Below are positions 51,665 to 63,311 of a stretch of DNA of 64,000 nucleotides, piece by piece. The notes under the pieces were generated by a model, which saw only the letters and a list, made by a program, of their open reading frames with translations, was not told where the DNA came from and ran no database searches. Location: assembly GCF_000012645.1 (NCBI RefSeq), contig NC_007577.1:930001-994000 (forward strand). Reading direction: 5' to 3'. How positions within the stretch are numbered: the stretch's first letter is position 1; each line of letters opens with the position of its first letter. The translations under genes were made by a program, and so were the position numbers. The stretch is from Prochlorococcus marinus str. MIT 9312 (GTDB lineage: Bacteria > Cyanobacteriota > Cyanobacteriia > PCC-6307 > Cyanobiaceae).

Positions 51665-54256
51665 ATGTCTGATATTATAGATTCCGGAAATTCTGGATTA
51701 AGCGAAGATAACGATCGAATTATTCAGACAGACTTAAGAAATGAGATGTCTCGCTCTTATCTCGAGTATGCAATGAGCGTCATAGTAGGTCGTGCCCTTC
51801 CTGACGCGAGAGATGGATTAAAGCCTGTTCATAGAAGAATTCTTTATGCAATGTATGAACTTGGTTTAACAAGCGGTAGACCTTACAGAAAATGTGCAAG
51901 GGTCGTTGGGGAGGTACTTGGTAAATATCACCCCCATGGTGACACTGCTGTCTATGATGCCTTGGTGAGGATGGCTCAAGATTTTTCTATGAGAATGCCA
52001 CTTATAGATGGTCATGGGAACTTTGGTTCTGTCGATAACGACCCTCCCGCAGCAATGAGATATACAGAATCTCGGCTACAGTCTCTTACAGATGAAAGTT
52101 TACTAGAGGATATTGAATCTGAAACTGTAGATTTCTCTGATAATTTTGACGGATCACAACAAGAGCCAACAGTCTTACCTGCAAGAATTCCTCAACTACT
52201 TTTAAATGGATCATCTGGAATAGCAGTAGGTATGGCAACTAATATTCCACCCCATAATTTAGGAGAATTAATCAATGGTCTCAAATCAATAATCAACAAT
52301 CCTTCAATTGAAGATAGAGAACTTTTTGAACTAATTAAGGGTCCTGATTTTCCTACTGGTGGTCAAATATTAGGAAGAGATGGTATTAGAGAAACCTTCA
52401 AAACAGGAAGAGGTTCAATAACCATGAGAGGGGTAGCAAATATTGAGCAAATTAAATCAGCTGGTAGGGCTGAAAAAGATGCCGTAATAATTACAGAACT
52501 CCCTTTTCAAACTAATAAAGCTGGATTGATAGAGAGAATTGCAGACTTGGTTAATGAGAGAAAATTAGAAGGTATTTCTGATATTAGAGATGAAAGTGAT
52601 CGAGATGGGATGAGAATTGTTATCGAGCTAAAAAGAGACGCATACCCACAAGTAGTTTTAAATAACTTATTTAAGTTAACACCTTTACAAAATAACTTTA
52701 GTGCCAATATTTTAGCTTTAGTTAAAGGAGAACCCACAACTCTCTCACTTCGGAGAATGTTAGATGTATTTCTAGATTTTAGGGTAGAGACCATAAGACG
52801 TAGAACAGGATTTCTATTAAGAAAGGCAGAAGAAAGAGATCACATCGTTAAAGGGCTTTTATTGGCTTTAGATGCTATGGATGAAATTATCAATCTAATA
52901 AGATCTGCAAAAGATACAATTTCAGCTCGAGAAAAATTACAAACTGATCATGAATTATCTTCTACACAAGCAGAAGCTATTTTACAAATGCAGTTAAGAA
53001 GATTAACCGCCTTAGAGGCAGATAAAATCAAAGCGGAACATGACGAATTAACTAAAAAAATCAACCAATATCAACAAATCTTAAATAGTAAAGAAAGAAT
53101 TTTTGAAATTATTCTCGAAGAACTTAATAAAATCGATGAAAGATTTTCTTCTCCAAGAAAAACAGAAATTTTAGATCTAGGAGGTGGTCTTGATGATATT
53201 GATCTTATAGCTAATGATCGATCAGTAGTTTTATTAACTGAAGCAGGTTATTTAAAAAGGATGCCTGTTAATGAATTTGAATCTACCAGTCGTGGGTCAA
53301 GGGGTAAAGCTGGCACAAAGACTCAAGGAGATGATGAGGTGAAATTATTTATAAGCTGCAACGATCATGATACTCTTTTGCTTTTCAGTGATAGAGGGGT
53401 AGCTTATGCTCTCCCAGCATATAGAGTTCCTATGAGTAGCAGAACGGCAAAAGGTACTCCATCAGTTCAACTTCTCCCAATACCAAGAGAAGAAAAAATA
53501 ACTTCACTTGTTGCAGTTGATTCTTTTGATAACGATTGTTATTTATTAATGTTAACCAAGTCTGGATTTATAAAAAGGACTTCACTTTCTGCCTTCTCAA
53601 AAATTCGCTCAAATGGTCTAATAGCAATTAATCTTGAGGATGGAGACGCCCTAACATGGGTCAGACTATCCAAAGAAGGCGATAGTGTTTTAATTGGATC
53701 AAGAACAGGAATTGCGATTCATTTCAGATTAGATATAAACGAATTAAGACCCCTTGGCAGGACAGCAAGGGGGGTTAAATCAATGAACTTGAAAAAAGGG
53801 GATAATCTTGTATCCATGGATGTTTTAACATCTGATTTGGTTGATAAATTAGCTAAAATTGATGATCTTAATAAAGAAATTGAAGAAAATATTGAAGTTA
53901 ACTCTTCGGATGGGCCCTGGGTATTAATAGCCAGTGCATTTGGTCTAGGAAAGAGAGTGCCAGTAACTCAGTTTAGATTACAAAAAAGAGCAGGGATGGG
54001 TTTAAGAGCGATAAAATTCAGAATTCAAGATGATGTTCTTGTTTGTTTAAAGGTCCTAGGAGAAGGAGAAGAATTACTTTTTGTGACCGAAAAAGGTGTA
54101 ATAGTTAGAACAAATGCAGATAAAATTTCTCAGCAATCCAGAGCAGCTACTGGAGTAAAATTACAACGACTGGACGAGGGCGATCATTTATCAGAAGTGG
54201 TATTAGTTCCTCGTGAACAAATAGAGGAAATAGACCAAACAAGTCCAGAGGAATAA
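51665..54256 (+). CDS. gyrA: DNA gyrase subunit A
   Basis: 863 residues, complete. The N-terminal breakage-reunion domain has the active-site tyrosine Y133 ([10 protein letters not shown]) and the quinolone-region [17 protein letters not shown]. The C-terminal domain has six blade-like repeats (for example [22 protein letters not shown]-type segments), which wrap DNA. Starts ATG 51665. Followed after 29 bases by the lycopene cyclase gene. Confidence 0.98.
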   Translation: MSDIIDSGNSGLSEDNDRIIQTDLRNEMSRSYLEYAMSVIVGRALPDARDGLKPVHRRILYAMYELGLTSGRPYRKCARVVGEVLGKYHPHGDTAVYDALVRMAQDFSMRMPLIDGHGNFGSVDNDPPAAMRYTESRLQSLTDESLLEDIESETVDFSDNFDGSQQEPTVLPARIPQLLLNGSSGIAVGMATNIPPHNLGELINGLKSIINNPSIEDRELFELIKGPDFPTGGQILGRDGIRETFKTGRGSITMRGVANIEQIKSAGRAEKDAVIITELPFQTNKAGLIERIADLVNERKLEGISDIRDESDRDGMRIVIELKRDAYPQVVLNNLFKLTPLQNNFSANILALVKGEPTTLSLRRMLDVFLDFRVETIRRRTGFLLRKAEERDHIVKGLLLALDAMDEIINLIRSAKDTISAREKLQTDHELSSTQAEAILQMQLRRLTALEADKIKAEHDELTKKINQYQQILNSKERIFEIILEELNKIDERFSSPRKTEILDLGGGLDDIDLIANDRSVVLLTEAGYLKRMPVNEFESTSRGSRGKAGTKTQGDDEVKLFISCNDHDTLLLFSDRGVAYALPAYRVPMSSRTAKGTPSVQLLPIPREEKITSLVAVDSFDNDCYLLMLTKSGFIKRTSLSAFSKIRSNGLIAINLEDGDALTWVRLSKEGDSVLIGSRTGIAIHFRLDINELRPLGRTARGVKSMNLKKGDNLVSMDVLTSDLVDKLAKIDDLNKEIEENIEVNSSDGPWVLIASAFGLGKRVPVTQFRLQKRAGMGLRAIKFRIQDDVLVCLKVLGEGEELLFVTEKGVIVRTNADKISQQSRAATGVKLQRLDEGDHLSEVVLVPREQIEEIDQTSPEE

Positions 54257-54285
54257 AATTAAAAACGAATGGTTAATTAGACAAT

Positions 54286-55497
54286 ATGGAAATACTTGAT
54301 ATTTTAATTTTAGGATCTGGTCCAGCAGCATTATGTTTAGCTTCTGAATTAGCAAAGCAGGATCTAAATATAAAGGGAATATCAACTAAATCTCCAAGTG
54401 AAAAATGGGAGAATACATATGGAATTTGGGCATCTGAATTAGAAGAATTAGGGTTAGAGTCTTTGTTATCTCACCGATGGTGTAAAACAGTTAGTTTTTT
54501 TGGAAATGGGGAAAATAAACAGGGGAATTTTCCAACAAAACATAACTACGATTATGGTTTAATAAATCAAGAAGCCTTTCAAAATGAACTATTAAAAAAA
54601 TGCAAAGGGATTGAATGGTTGAACGAAACAGCAAAAGATATTACAGAGAAAAACAAACTATCTGAAGTAATTTGTTTTTCAGGTCTAAAAATAAAAGCAA
54701 GGTTAGTTATTGATGCAAGTGGGCATAAAAGTAATTTTGTAAAAAGACCAGTTAAGAATGAAATCGCTCAACAAGCTGCGTATGGAATAGTTGGCAAATT
54801 CTCATCCCCACCTGTTAACAAGGAACAGTTTGTTTTAATGGATTTTCGTCCAAATCATTTAAGCAAGGATGAAAAATTATTATCTCCTTCCTTTCTTTAT
54901 GCAATGGACCTGGGAAATGAAACTTACTTTGTAGAAGAAACATCATTAGCTAGTTTTCCAGCATTATCGCAAGAAAGTCTTAAAAAAAGACTTTTTAAAA
55001 GACTTAATAGTAAGGGTATTAAAGTAAGTGAAATTTTTCATGAAGAGAATTGTCTTTTCCCAATGAATTTACCCCTCCCATTTAAAAAACAATTTGTACT
55101 TGGTTTTGGTGGAGCTGCAAGTATGGTGCACCCTGCATCAGGATATATGATCGGATCTTTATTAAGAAGGGCCCCACTCCTTGCAGAAAAATTAGCAATC
55201 TTTTTAAAAGAACCTCATCTAAGTTCTTTAGATCTAGCAACAAAAGGTTGGGATATCCTATGGCCATACGAGTTAACACAAAGGCATAAACTTTACCAAT
55301 ATGGTCTAAGAAGATTAATGAGTTTTGACGAAAGTAAATTAAGAAGTTTTTTCTCAAATTTCTTTAGATTATCGACCAAAGAATGGGTAGGTTTTCTTAC
55401 TAATACTCTTCCACTTCCAAAACTAATTTACGTCATGAGTAAGATGTTTATAAATTCACCTCTAAAAGTAAAACTAGGAATGCTTAAGTTAAATTAA
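54286..55497 (+). CDS. crtL: Lycopene cyclase (CrtL type)
   Basis: 403 residues. An FAD-binding start (ILDILILGSGPAALCLASELA) and the cyclase motifs NTYGIWASE, ARLVIDASGH, FLYAMDLGNETYFVEETSLA, FGGAASMVHPASGYMIGSLLRRAP are those of plant/cyanobacterial CrtL. It closes lycopene to beta-carotene (beta ring); an epsilon-ring activity, used by Prochlorococcus for alpha-carotene, cannot be excluded from the sequence. It follows gyrA on the same strand. Confidence 0.9.
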   Translation: MEILDILILGSGPAALCLASELAKQDLNIKGISTKSPSEKWENTYGIWASELEELGLESLLSHRWCKTVSFFGNGENKQGNFPTKHNYDYGLINQEAFQNELLKKCKGIEWLNETAKDITEKNKLSEVICFSGLKIKARLVIDASGHKSNFVKRPVKNEIAQQAAYGIVGKFSSPPVNKEQFVLMDFRPNHLSKDEKLLSPSFLYAMDLGNETYFVEETSLASFPALSQESLKKRLFKRLNSKGIKVSEIFHEENCLFPMNLPLPFKKQFVLGFGGAASMVHPASGYMIGSLLRRAPLLAEKLAIFLKEPHLSSLDLATKGWDILWPYELTQRHKLYQYGLRRLMSFDESKLRSFFSNFFRLSTKEWVGFLTNTLPLPKLIYVMSKMFINSPLKVKLGMLKLN

Positions 55498-55501
55498 TAT
55501 T

Positions 55502-57085
55502 TTATTTTCGCCAATCATTAATGTTAATATCTGGGAAAACTTTATCTTCTTCCTCAATATCTTCAAGAAATTTTAAATTAATGTTGGAATGATTTTTAAT
55601 CATTTCAACTAATTTCCAGAACCTAAACAAGTGTCTTTCTATCCTCTCTTTTGCAAGCTTAGTTGTAGTTCCAGCTCTTAGGATAAAACTCCAATCAGAT
55701 GACTCAGAGAGAAGCAATTCTCTTGCTGCTTGTTTGAAAAGTCTTAAAGATAATTCATTATTAAAATTTTTCGAGCATAAATCAACAAAAGTTGAACCTG
55801 CTTTTGTGATTTCTGGAACGATCCATGCATTTGCATCATTAATCCAGTAATTATGGTAACCACCTTGTCCCCAGCTTGATGACGATGGATCACAAATCTG
55901 AAGATTTGGCTTTTGAAGTAAGAATTCTTTTAAATTTGTAAGCTTAATTGAATATTTACTCGAGTTCTTTAAAATATTTTCAATAAAAAAAGGTCCCTCA
56001 TACCACCAATGACCAAATAACTCTGCATCAAATGGAGCCACTAATAAGGGCTTAAAGGAAGACGATAAAGTTAATTTTTCTAATTGTTTGGATCTCTCTA
56101 GAAGATAAGCATCAGCATGTTCTGAAGCCTTCTTTTTGGCTTCATTTTCTAAGTAAAACTCCTTTTCCCCTAATGGGACGTTTTCATCTGTAATCTTATG
56201 AAATTTTAAACCCAAGGGTCTTTTAGTTGAAATTCCTTTCTTTTGAAGCTTAAAGATAGGTAATTCCCAACCTAAATCTTTATGAAATTCCCTATAAACT
56301 TTGTCTCCCGGGAATCCATCCTTAGCAGACCAAACGGGCAGGGTTGACTCACTATCTCTTCCGAAAAATGCAACTCCTTTTTTCGAGCAGATTGGAGCGT
56401 ATACTCCATACCTAGGCCTTGGTGTGGAATTAAGAATCCCATGACCGTCTAAGATTGCATATCTAATTCCAGAATTAAATAGAATTTCATCTAAATTTTC
56501 GTAATATGCGCATTCAGGTAGCCAAATACCGAGAGGCTTAATTCCAAAAATATTTTCATGGCTCCTAATGGCTGTATTAATTTGTCCTTTAACAGTTTCA
56601 GGATTCTCTCTTAGGATTGGCAAATATCCGTGTGTAGCAGCACAAGTGAGAATATCCAAATTTCCAGAGATACTTAAAACTCTAAACTTCTCAATTAAAT
56701 TTCCTGAACATTTTTGCCAGTATAAGTATTTGTCATTAAGATTTTTTATCAAAAATGCAGAAGCATTTTTTTCTTTTTGAGGCAGTTCGTTTAAGAAATC
56801 ATTCCTTGTTTCAATCCAGCTTGGGAAAGTTTCTTGAATTTGTTTATTATCTAGAAGTGATAATAATGTTGGAGACAAACTAATAGTAAGTTTTGTATTT
56901 AAAGGATTTTCATTTTTGGAAGATTCTATTGATTGAAGTAGTGGTATATAACATTCCAATATCGCCTGAAATAACCAGTCCTCTTCTAACGAATTTCTTT
57001 CATTTTTTCTTACATAAGGAAGATGGGCATGTAAAACTATCGCTAACTGACCTAAAACATTTTTTTTTGGGTATTGCCCATTCAT
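55502..57085 (-). CDS. GH57-family 1,4-alpha-glucan branching-type enzyme
   Basis: 527 residues with the GH57 regions in order: HAHLPYVR (19-26), GIWLPECAYYENLDE with nucleophile E191, FDAELFGHWWYEG with the acid/base D353, and WGQGGYHNYWIN. A DUF1957 region lies at the C-terminus. Family members are glycogen branching enzymes or amylopullulanases; the combination with DUF1957 fits a branching enzyme in glycogen synthesis. It is convergent with crtL, 4 bases apart. Confidence 0.85.
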   Translation of the reverse strand: MNGQYPKKNVLGQLAIVLHAHLPYVRKNERNSLEEDWLFQAILECYIPLLQSIESSKNENPLNTKLTISLSPTLLSLLDNKQIQETFPSWIETRNDFLNELPQKEKNASAFLIKNLNDKYLYWQKCSGNLIEKFRVLSISGNLDILTCAATHGYLPILRENPETVKGQINTAIRSHENIFGIKPLGIWLPECAYYENLDEILFNSGIRYAILDGHGILNSTPRPRYGVYAPICSKKGVAFFGRDSESTLPVWSAKDGFPGDKVYREFHKDLGWELPIFKLQKKGISTKRPLGLKFHKITDENVPLGEKEFYLENEAKKKASEHADAYLLERSKQLEKLTLSSSFKPLLVAPFDAELFGHWWYEGPFFIENILKNSSKYSIKLTNLKEFLLQKPNLQICDPSSSSWGQGGYHNYWINDANAWIVPEITKAGSTFVDLCSKNFNNELSLRLFKQAARELLLSESSDWSFILRAGTTTKLAKERIERHLFRFWKLVEMIKNHSNINLKFLEDIEEEDKVFPDININDWRK

Positions 57086-57164
57086 ACTTTTTATAAGTTA
57101 TGCCTGTAATTCTATAAAAAATCAAAATTAACCTTTTATAAAAAGGAAGCTTTAATCTTAAAAC

Positions 57165-57198
57165 AATACTTTAATAATTAAAGTATTTTATTTTTTTC
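57165..57198 (+). terminator. Terminator-like hairpin upstream of leuA
   Basis: AATACTTTAA / TTAAAGTATT, a 10-bp stem with a TAA loop, followed by TTATTTTTTTC on the plus strand. It precedes leuA by 114 bases. It may end a short upstream transcript, act as an attenuator in the leuA leader, or be a chance AT palindrome. Confidence 0.45.
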
Positions 57199-57249
57199 TT
57201 CAGAATTTTAACCAATATTGTTAAGTAATAAGCCCGCAGCAAATTTTTA

Positions 57250-57277
57250 TTGAACTAGATCTAGTCAATTTTTTTTA
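57250..57277 (+). terminator. Second terminator-like hairpin upstream of leuA
   Basis: ATTGAACTAG / CTAGTCAAT (one bulged base) with a run of eight T after it on the plus strand, about 35 bases before the leuA start. Together with the hairpin at 57165 it makes the leuA leader unusual; a possible leader frame MPVIL lies at 57100. A role in leuA control is only inferred. Confidence 0.45.
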
Positions 57278-57311
57278 ATTAGCTTAATATAAGTTTAAGT
57301 GATTCGCGCGA

Positions 57312-58952
57312 ATGTCCAAAGATCCTGGAAGAATTTTGATCTTTGATACAACTCTTCGAGATGGAGAGCAATCTCCTGGTGCCAGTTTAAATCTTGAAGA
57401 AAAGCTTGCTATTGCACATCAATTAGCAAGATTAGGAGTAGATGTTATTGAGGCTGGATTCCCTTTCGCAAGTCCCGGAGATTTTAAAGCTGTTAATAAA
57501 ATTTCCAATGATGTAGGGAAAGAAAACGGTCCTATAATATGCGGTTTAGCTAGAGCGTCCAAAGGAGATATAAAAGCATGTTATGAAGCAGTAAGTCCAG
57601 CCCCAAAGAAAAGAATACATACTTTTATTGCCACAAGCGATATTCACCTTAAACATAAACTTAAAAAGTCCAGAAAAGATGTCCTTCAAATAGTTCCAGA
57701 AATGGTTAATTATGCAAAAACATTGGTAGAAGATATTGAGTTTTCTTGTGAAGATGCTTCAAGGAGTGATCCAGATTTTTTATACGAAGTGATTCAATTA
57801 GCAATTTCTGCAGGTGCGACAACTATAAATATCCCTGATACTGTTGGATTTACAACTCCTAGTGAATTTGGCAAATTAATTTCTGATATAAATAAAAATG
57901 TTCCAAATATTGATGAAGCAGTAATATCTGTTCATGGTCATAATGATTTAGGTCTAGCAGTTGCCAATTTTCTAGAGGCAGTAAAAAATGGAGCGAGACA
58001 ACTAGAATGTACGATTAATGGAATTGGTGAAAGAGCAGGAAATGCCTCTCTCGAAGAATTAGTAATGGCGCTGCATGTAAGGAAAAGTTTTTTTAATAGT
58101 TTTTTTAAAAGAAATCCAGATTCGCCAACTCCTCTTACTGCCATAAGAACAGAAGAGATAACAAAAACTTCTAGGCTCGTTTCCAACCTAACTGGAATGA
58201 CTGTTCAACCCAATAAAGCAATTGTGGGAGCTAATGCTTTTGCCCATGAATCAGGCATTCATCAGGATGGAGTCTTAAAAAATAGACTAACTTACGAAAT
58301 TATCGATGCAAAAACTGTTGGTTTGAGTGATAACAAAATATCTTTGGGAAAACTTAGTGGAAGAAGTGCAGTAAGAGCTAGATTAGAGGAGATGGGATAT
58401 GACTTGAGCAGGGAAGACTTAAATGATGCTTTTGCTCGTTTTAAGGATTTAGCTGATAGGAAAAGAGAAATTACAGATAGAGACTTAGAAGCAATTGTTA
58501 GTGAACAAGTACAGCTTCCGGAAGCTAAATTTCAGTTATGTCTTGTACAAGTAAGTTGCGGTAACGCATCTAAACCTACCGCCACTATTACGCTTCTAAA
58601 CACGGCAGATAATACTGAGGATACAGCTGTATCAGTAGGGACTGGACCTGTTGATGCTGTGTGCGAGGCTTTAAATAAATTAGCTAAAGTTCCTAATGAA
58701 TTAATTGAATTTTCTGTAAAGTCGGTAACAGAAGGTATTGATGCATTGGGAGAAGTAACAATAAGAATCAGAAGGGATAATAAGATATATTCTGGTCATT
58801 CTGCTGACACGGATGTGGTAGTTGCTGCGGCGAATGCTTACGTTAATGCTTTAAATAGGCTTGTATTTTCTGAGAAAAAAAATTCAATTCACCCACAATT
58901 TGATAATTTAGAAAATTCTAATAAAACATTTCTATCTAATCCTGCAAATTAA
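57312..58952 (+). CDS. leuA: 2-isopropylmalate synthase
   Basis: 546 residues. The catalytic barrel starts [17 protein letters not shown] and carries [13 protein letters not shown], with Asp and His metal ligands; the C-terminal regulatory domain (about 400-520) binds leucine for feedback inhibition. It starts leucine synthesis from acetyl-CoA and ketoisovalerate. The ATG overlaps a TTCGCGCGAA palindrome. Confidence 0.97.
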   Translation: MSKDPGRILIFDTTLRDGEQSPGASLNLEEKLAIAHQLARLGVDVIEAGFPFASPGDFKAVNKISNDVGKENGPIICGLARASKGDIKACYEAVSPAPKKRIHTFIATSDIHLKHKLKKSRKDVLQIVPEMVNYAKTLVEDIEFSCEDASRSDPDFLYEVIQLAISAGATTINIPDTVGFTTPSEFGKLISDINKNVPNIDEAVISVHGHNDLGLAVANFLEAVKNGARQLECTINGIGERAGNASLEELVMALHVRKSFFNSFFKRNPDSPTPLTAIRTEEITKTSRLVSNLTGMTVQPNKAIVGANAFAHESGIHQDGVLKNRLTYEIIDAKTVGLSDNKISLGKLSGRSAVRARLEEMGYDLSREDLNDAFARFKDLADRKREITDRDLEAIVSEQVQLPEAKFQLCLVQVSCGNASKPTATITLLNTADNTEDTAVSVGTGPVDAVCEALNKLAKVPNELIEFSVKSVTEGIDALGEVTIRIRRDNKIYSGHSADTDVVVAAANAYVNALNRLVFSEKKNSIHPQFDNLENSNKTFLSNPAN

Positions 58953-59033
58953 ATTATTTCTTAGGATTATTAAGTAGTATAAAAAATAGTCTCTTAATAC
59001 TGTAGATTTATTTAATAGTTTAAGCTGTAAATA

Positions 59034-59426
59034 ATGAGAGAAAGGTTACTAGGATATTGGGCACTTTCGTGGGTTGGGTTAATCAGCAATATAATTGCAC
59101 TTCCAATTATCGCATTAATAATAAGTTATGGGCCTCCACTAAAAGTTGCGAATATAACTCTAGCCATAAGTCTTGGCTGGCCTGCTGCTATCGTTGGAAT
59201 AGTTTCTTCAGCAGCTCTATTAGCAGAGAGAAAATGGGGAGTAACTTTAACTTTGGTATCTCTATCAATGGTAATTTCTGGTATGGGTCCTTATTCAGTG
59301 GTAAGGATCATAACTCTAAAAGACATTTTTGGAATTGGTGGGTTTGCTCTTTTAACAACATTATTAAGTACGTTAGCTCTTCTATATTGGTGTAATCCAA
59401 AACATCGAAGAAGTATTAGGCTATAA
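59034..59426 (+). CDS. Four-span membrane protein, unknown
   Basis: 130 residues with four hydrophobic segments separated by short loops (LGYWALSWVGLI; NITLAISLGWPAAIVGIV; VTLTLVSLSMVI; GGFALLTTLLSTLALLYW) and a basic end. No family recognised. ATG 59034. It is convergent with the HD protein by 8 bases. Confidence 0.6.
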   Translation: MRERLLGYWALSWVGLISNIIALPIIALIISYGPPLKVANITLAISLGWPAAIVGIVSSAALLAERKWGVTLTLVSLSMVISGMGPYSVVRIITLKDIFGIGGFALLTTLLSTLALLYWCNPKHRRSIRL

Positions 59427-59434
59427 ATTGAAAA

Positions 59435-60907
59435 TCAAGAAAAGGTATTATTCTTACTTGTTGGATACTGAATTCTTCTATGTCTAATTCTTTTCCATAC
59501 ATTTAAGAATGCCCTTTTTATTAAAAAAATTTCTCCCTTCGATAAATTACTATCATCTATTTGGCCATCTTTTTGACGTGAGTAGATAATTTTAGATATT
59601 GTTTCCAAAGCCTCTTTATCAGATGCATTAATATTCATAGCTCTTAGAGCTGCTTCACATCCATCAGCAAGCATTAAGATAGCTGTTTCTTTTGACTGAG
59701 GAATAGGGCCTTTATATCTAAAATCATTTTCATTAATCTTGAGATTTTTTTCTTTAGCTTTGTGAAAGAAATATCCCATTTTTAGAGTACCTTGATGCTC
59801 TGGGATAAAATTGGCTATTGATTTAGGTAGTCTGTTTTTCCTTGCATACTTTAATCCTTCATCAACATGTGCTTGTAAAACCTCTGCACTTCTAAAAGGA
59901 TCATCTATTTCGTCATGAGGATTCCTTGAACCATCCTGATTTTCAATAAACCAATTAGGGGCGTGTAATTTACCAACATCATGATATAACGCTCCAGTTT
60001 TAATTAGATCAATATCACCCCCAATCATTCTTGTTGCTTCCTCTGCTAAACCACATATAAGTAGGGTATGTTCAAAAGTACCGGGAGCTTCAAGAGACAA
60101 TCTTCTAATGAGAGGTTTCTCTTTATCTGCCAATTCGAGTAATCTTGCCTTAGTTAATAGTCCAAATATCGATTCAAATATAGGTATAAATAAAATAGTA
60201 AAAAGCATTACTATTGCCAATAACAAGGAATCTGAAAATATTTTGCCGTTAGCAAAAACAAATTCTTGCTTATCAATAATAGATATTTTGTCCTTACCTA
60301 TCAAAATCCATTGACTTAAAAATGCTCCAATGGGAACAAAAATTGATAGTTGGAGTAACTGAGCTCTACTTCTTATTCTTCCTCCAAGGAGAGATACTAT
60401 TGAAGCGCAAACTAATGAAATGAAAAATAAATTGTTATTAATTTCAATTACTGAGCCAGGCAAACTAAGGCTTGCTATTGATACCCAAGCCAAAGCCGTT
60501 ATGCTTCCCATTCCTTGGGATATAATTAACGCCGGTGGGATAAGCATTGATAACGGACTTATCGTTGAAGCTAAGGCTATTTTCAAGAACTGTACTGCTA
60601 AAAGAAGAGAAATTATCAAGATAATCTGTCTTGAAGTAATTGTAGGATTCTCTTTTTTAGAAACTAATATCAAAATCCAAGAACTAATAAGTGCTTCAGT
60701 AAAGGTCAAAAGCCAAGAAAAAATATCTAAGATATTTAAAGGCGAAATAAGAAGTAATTTATAAGAAGAAATTATTGAGATTAAAATGCATATTAAAAAT
60801 ATTATGAGATTATCAATTTTTGAAATTCTAGTTGGTTGTTTTATTGGAACTTGACTCCTCCTCCACAGGTAAAGAAATTTTTTTAGAATAGTTGTAATGT
60901 TTTGCAC
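59435..60907 (-). CDS. 7TM-HD domain phosphohydrolase (PgpH-like)
   Basis: 490 residues, GTG start. Six to seven hydrophobic segments in the first 250 residues are followed by an HD domain with GALYHDVGKL (the H-D pair), IPEHQGTLKMG and NIPHDEI-type segments, ending in a basic tail. PgpH proteins hydrolyse cyclic-di-AMP; the role here is by similarity of architecture. The N-terminal extracellular domain of true PgpH is absent or shorter. Confidence 0.8.
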   Translation of the reverse strand: MQNITTILKKFLYLWRRSQVPIKQPTRISKIDNLIIFLICILISIISSYKLLLISPLNILDIFSWLLTFTEALISSWILILVSKKENPTITSRQIILIISLLLAVQFLKIALASTISPLSMLIPPALIISQGMGSITALAWVSIASLSLPGSVIEINNNLFFISLVCASIVSLLGGRIRSRAQLLQLSIFVPIGAFLSQWILIGKDKISIIDKQEFVFANGKIFSDSLLLAIVMLFTILFIPIFESIFGLLTKARLLELADKEKPLIRRLSLEAPGTFEHTLLICGLAEEATRMIGGDIDLIKTGALYHDVGKLHAPNWFIENQDGSRNPHDEIDDPFRSAEVLQAHVDEGLKYARKNRLPKSIANFIPEHQGTLKMGYFFHKAKEKNLKINENDFRYKGPIPQSKETAILMLADGCEAALRAMNINASDKEALETISKIIYSRQKDGQIDDSNLSKGEIFLIKRAFLNVWKRIRHRRIQYPTSKNNTFS

Positions 60908-60981
60908 AGAATATAATTAAATCTATTTGAATAATTTAAAATTATAGGCATGCTAGGTGTAAAAAGGAGATCTTTTTCGAA

Positions 60982-61878
60982 ATGTCATTAAAATTAGACG
61001 GTAAAAAATTATCTCTTGAAATTGAAGAAAGATTAAATGACTATATTTTTATTAATAAAAAAATCGCAAAAAGGGCTCCTGGTCTAGCCGTAATAAGAAT
61101 AGGTGAAGACCCAGCGAGTGGTGTTTACGTTAATAACAAGGAAAAAGCATGTTCAAGGGTTGGGATAAAGAGCTTTATCTTTCATCTAAAAGATAATGTA
61201 GAGCAAAAAGAAGTTGAACAATTAATAAACAAACTAAACTTTGATAAGAATATTGATGGAATGTTGCTACAACTCCCCATTCCAAAGAAGTTTGATGAGC
61301 AACGACTGATAAGTTATATCAATCCAAGCAAAGATGTAGATGGATTAAATGAGATAAACATCGGCAAATTAGTGAAAAATGAGCCTGCGATGAGATCATG
61401 TACACCAGCAGGAATTATTAATTTATTAAGGTCCCAAAATATTACAATTGAAGGAAAGAAAATTGTTGTTATCGGAAGAAGTTTACTAGTTGGAAAACCT
61501 TTATCGCTTATGTTGTTAAACCTTAATGGGACGGTAACAATGACTCATTCAAAAACATTAGATTTAAACAAAGTCTGTAAGGAAGCTGACATTCTAATTG
61601 CTGCTGCAGGGAAACCAAATCTTATAGATTCTAGTTTTGTAAAAGAAGGTGCAGTGATTATTGATGTTGGAATACATAGGTTAAAAAGTTCTGATAAAAA
61701 TAAAACCAGATTATGTGGCGATGTATTATTAGAAGATGTCATTCCTAAAGTATTGGCTTACACGCCTGTTCCCGGAGGTGTTGGACCAATGACCGTAACA
61801 ATGTTACTGGTAAATACTATTTTTAGCTGGCAAAAACAATTTGGCTTATCGTCAACCCTAAATGACCTTTTGCCATAA
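60982..61878 (+). CDS. folD: Bifunctional methylene-THF dehydrogenase/cyclohydrolase FolD
   Basis: 298 residues. The folate motif [13 protein letters not shown], the catalytic MLLQLPIP, the NADP site [17 protein letters not shown], and [18 protein letters not shown] near the end identify FolD, which interconverts methylene-THF, methenyl-THF and formyl-THF. ATG 60982; AAAAGGAG about 16 bases upstream may be its ribosome site. Confidence 0.95.
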   Translation: MSLKLDGKKLSLEIEERLNDYIFINKKIAKRAPGLAVIRIGEDPASGVYVNNKEKACSRVGIKSFIFHLKDNVEQKEVEQLINKLNFDKNIDGMLLQLPIPKKFDEQRLISYINPSKDVDGLNEINIGKLVKNEPAMRSCTPAGIINLLRSQNITIEGKKIVVIGRSLLVGKPLSLMLLNLNGTVTMTHSKTLDLNKVCKEADILIAAAGKPNLIDSSFVKEGAVIIDVGIHRLKSSDKNKTRLCGDVLLEDVIPKVLAYTPVPGGVGPMTVTMLLVNTIFSWQKQFGLSSTLNDLLP

Positions 61879-61915
61879 ATCCTAAGATGAAAAAAATTAT
61901 TTTAAAAGGTATAAA

Positions 61916-62818
61916 ATGACTGAAGCTATAAGCAACATTTCAGATTTCGAAGAATATCTTAAAAACGCAAAAAAAGTTGTAGAAGAAGCGCTTGATTTCT
62001 CCCTAGGCCCTGAAAATCCTGAAATACTTAGAGAGTCAATGAGATATTCTCTTTTAGCTGGAGGGAAAAGAATACGTCCAATTTTATGTTTAGCCTCTTG
62101 TTCGCTGGCAGGAGGAGAACCTTCTTTAGCTGTTCCTACGGCTGTAGCTATAGAAATGATTCATACAATGTCTTTAATTCATGATGATTTGCCCGCTATG
62201 GACAATGATGACTTAAGAAGAGGTAGGCCAACAAACCATAAAGTATATGGAGATGCAATAGCTATTCTCGCAGGCGATGCTTTATTAACTAGAGCCTTTG
62301 AAATGGTCTCTTTAAGAAGTCCAGGAGTTGATCCAACCAGATTATTAAATGTAATTGGTGAACTTTCCTTAGTAGCAGGTGCACCGGGTTTAGTTGGAGG
62401 ACAAGTTGTTGATTTAGAATGTGAAGGGAAAGAAGTTGACCTTGAAACCTTAGAGTATATTCATCTTCACAAGACTGGGGCTTTATTGAAAGCTTGCGTA
62501 AGAACAGGCGCGATGATCGCAGGAGCTAACGAAGAAACATTACAAGCTCTGACAACATATGCAGAGGGAATTGGATTAGCCTTCCAAATAATAGATGATA
62601 TTCTTGATTTAACTTCAAGCAGTGAAAAGCTTGGCAAAACTGCCGGCAAAGATCTTTTAGCTGACAAAACTACTTACCCTAAATTACTTGGAATGGAGGA
62701 GTCAAAGAAAAGAGCATTTGATTTAGTAGAAAACGCAAAAAAAGCAATTAAACCTTGGGGGGCAGATGCAAAGTATTTAATATCATTAGCCGACTTTATT
62801 ACAAATAGAGACAGGTAA
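61916..62818 (+). CDS. crtE: Geranylgeranyl diphosphate synthase
   Basis: 300 residues. The first Asp-rich motif is [10 protein letters not shown] (90-99), the second DDILD (227-231), with GGKRIRPIL and KTGALL nearby. It makes GGPP for carotenoids, chlorophyll phytol tails and quinones. The residues before the first motif decide chain length and are Ile/Met-rich. It starts 37 bases after folD on the same strand. Confidence 0.93.
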   Translation: MTEAISNISDFEEYLKNAKKVVEEALDFSLGPENPEILRESMRYSLLAGGKRIRPILCLASCSLAGGEPSLAVPTAVAIEMIHTMSLIHDDLPAMDNDDLRRGRPTNHKVYGDAIAILAGDALLTRAFEMVSLRSPGVDPTRLLNVIGELSLVAGAPGLVGGQVVDLECEGKEVDLETLEYIHLHKTGALLKACVRTGAMIAGANEETLQALTTYAEGIGLAFQIIDDILDLTSSSEKLGKTAGKDLLADKTTYPKLLGMEESKKRAFDLVENAKKAIKPWGADAKYLISLADFITNRDR

Positions 62819-62831
62819 ATAGTTTTAATTT

Positions 62832-63311
62832 ATGTCTGAGTTTTTTGCCTTTTTTAATAATTCAGTTCTTTTCTGGAGTTTATTATCCTGTTTACTAGCT
62901 CAATTTTTTAAAATTGTATTCAATTTCTTTTCAACTGGAGAGATAAGATTTGGAATTGTATTCGAGACAGGTGGTATGCCTTCAAGTCATTCCGCATTAA
63001 TAACTGGTGCTACATCCGGTATAGGTTATGAATTAGGATTTGATAGCTCGATATTCGCATTAGCTGTTGCTGTAGCACTTATAATTATGTATGACGCTAG
63101 TGGTGTTAGAAAATCAGCTGGAATTCAAGCTGCAGAAATAAATAAACTATCAAAGAAACTAGACCCTCAATCTGAATTACTTTTAAAAGAAACCCTAGGC
63201 CATACAAAAATTGAAGTTATGGTGGGTAGTTTTTTAGGACCATTAATTACTTTGCCTGGAATATTTTTTTTAGGTTCCCCTCTCAAGATATTTGATTTGA
63301 TAATAAATTAA
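62832..63311 (+). CDS. Divergent PAP2-family membrane protein (DUF212)
   Basis: 159 residues with four hydrophobic spans. FETGGMPSSHSALITGATSGIG contains the phosphatase-like PSSH motif of the DUF212 family, together with VMYDASGVRKSAGIQ. It may be a lipid phosphatase. It follows crtE after 13 bases, and its stop overlaps the cobyrinate synthase stop by 4 bases. Confidence 0.88.
   Translation: MSEFFAFFNNSVLFWSLLSCLLAQFFKIVFNFFSTGEIRFGIVFETGGMPSSHSALITGATSGIGYELGFDSSIFALAVAVALIIMYDASGVRKSAGIQAAEINKLSKKLDPQSELLLKETLGHTKIEVMVGSFLGPLITLPGIFFLGSPLKIFDLIIN

Noticed and set aside
59057-59395. A 112-codon plus-strand frame inside the four-span membrane gene
   Set aside because: It is out of frame with the membrane gene and has improbable Cys/Asn/Ser composition; a shadow frame.
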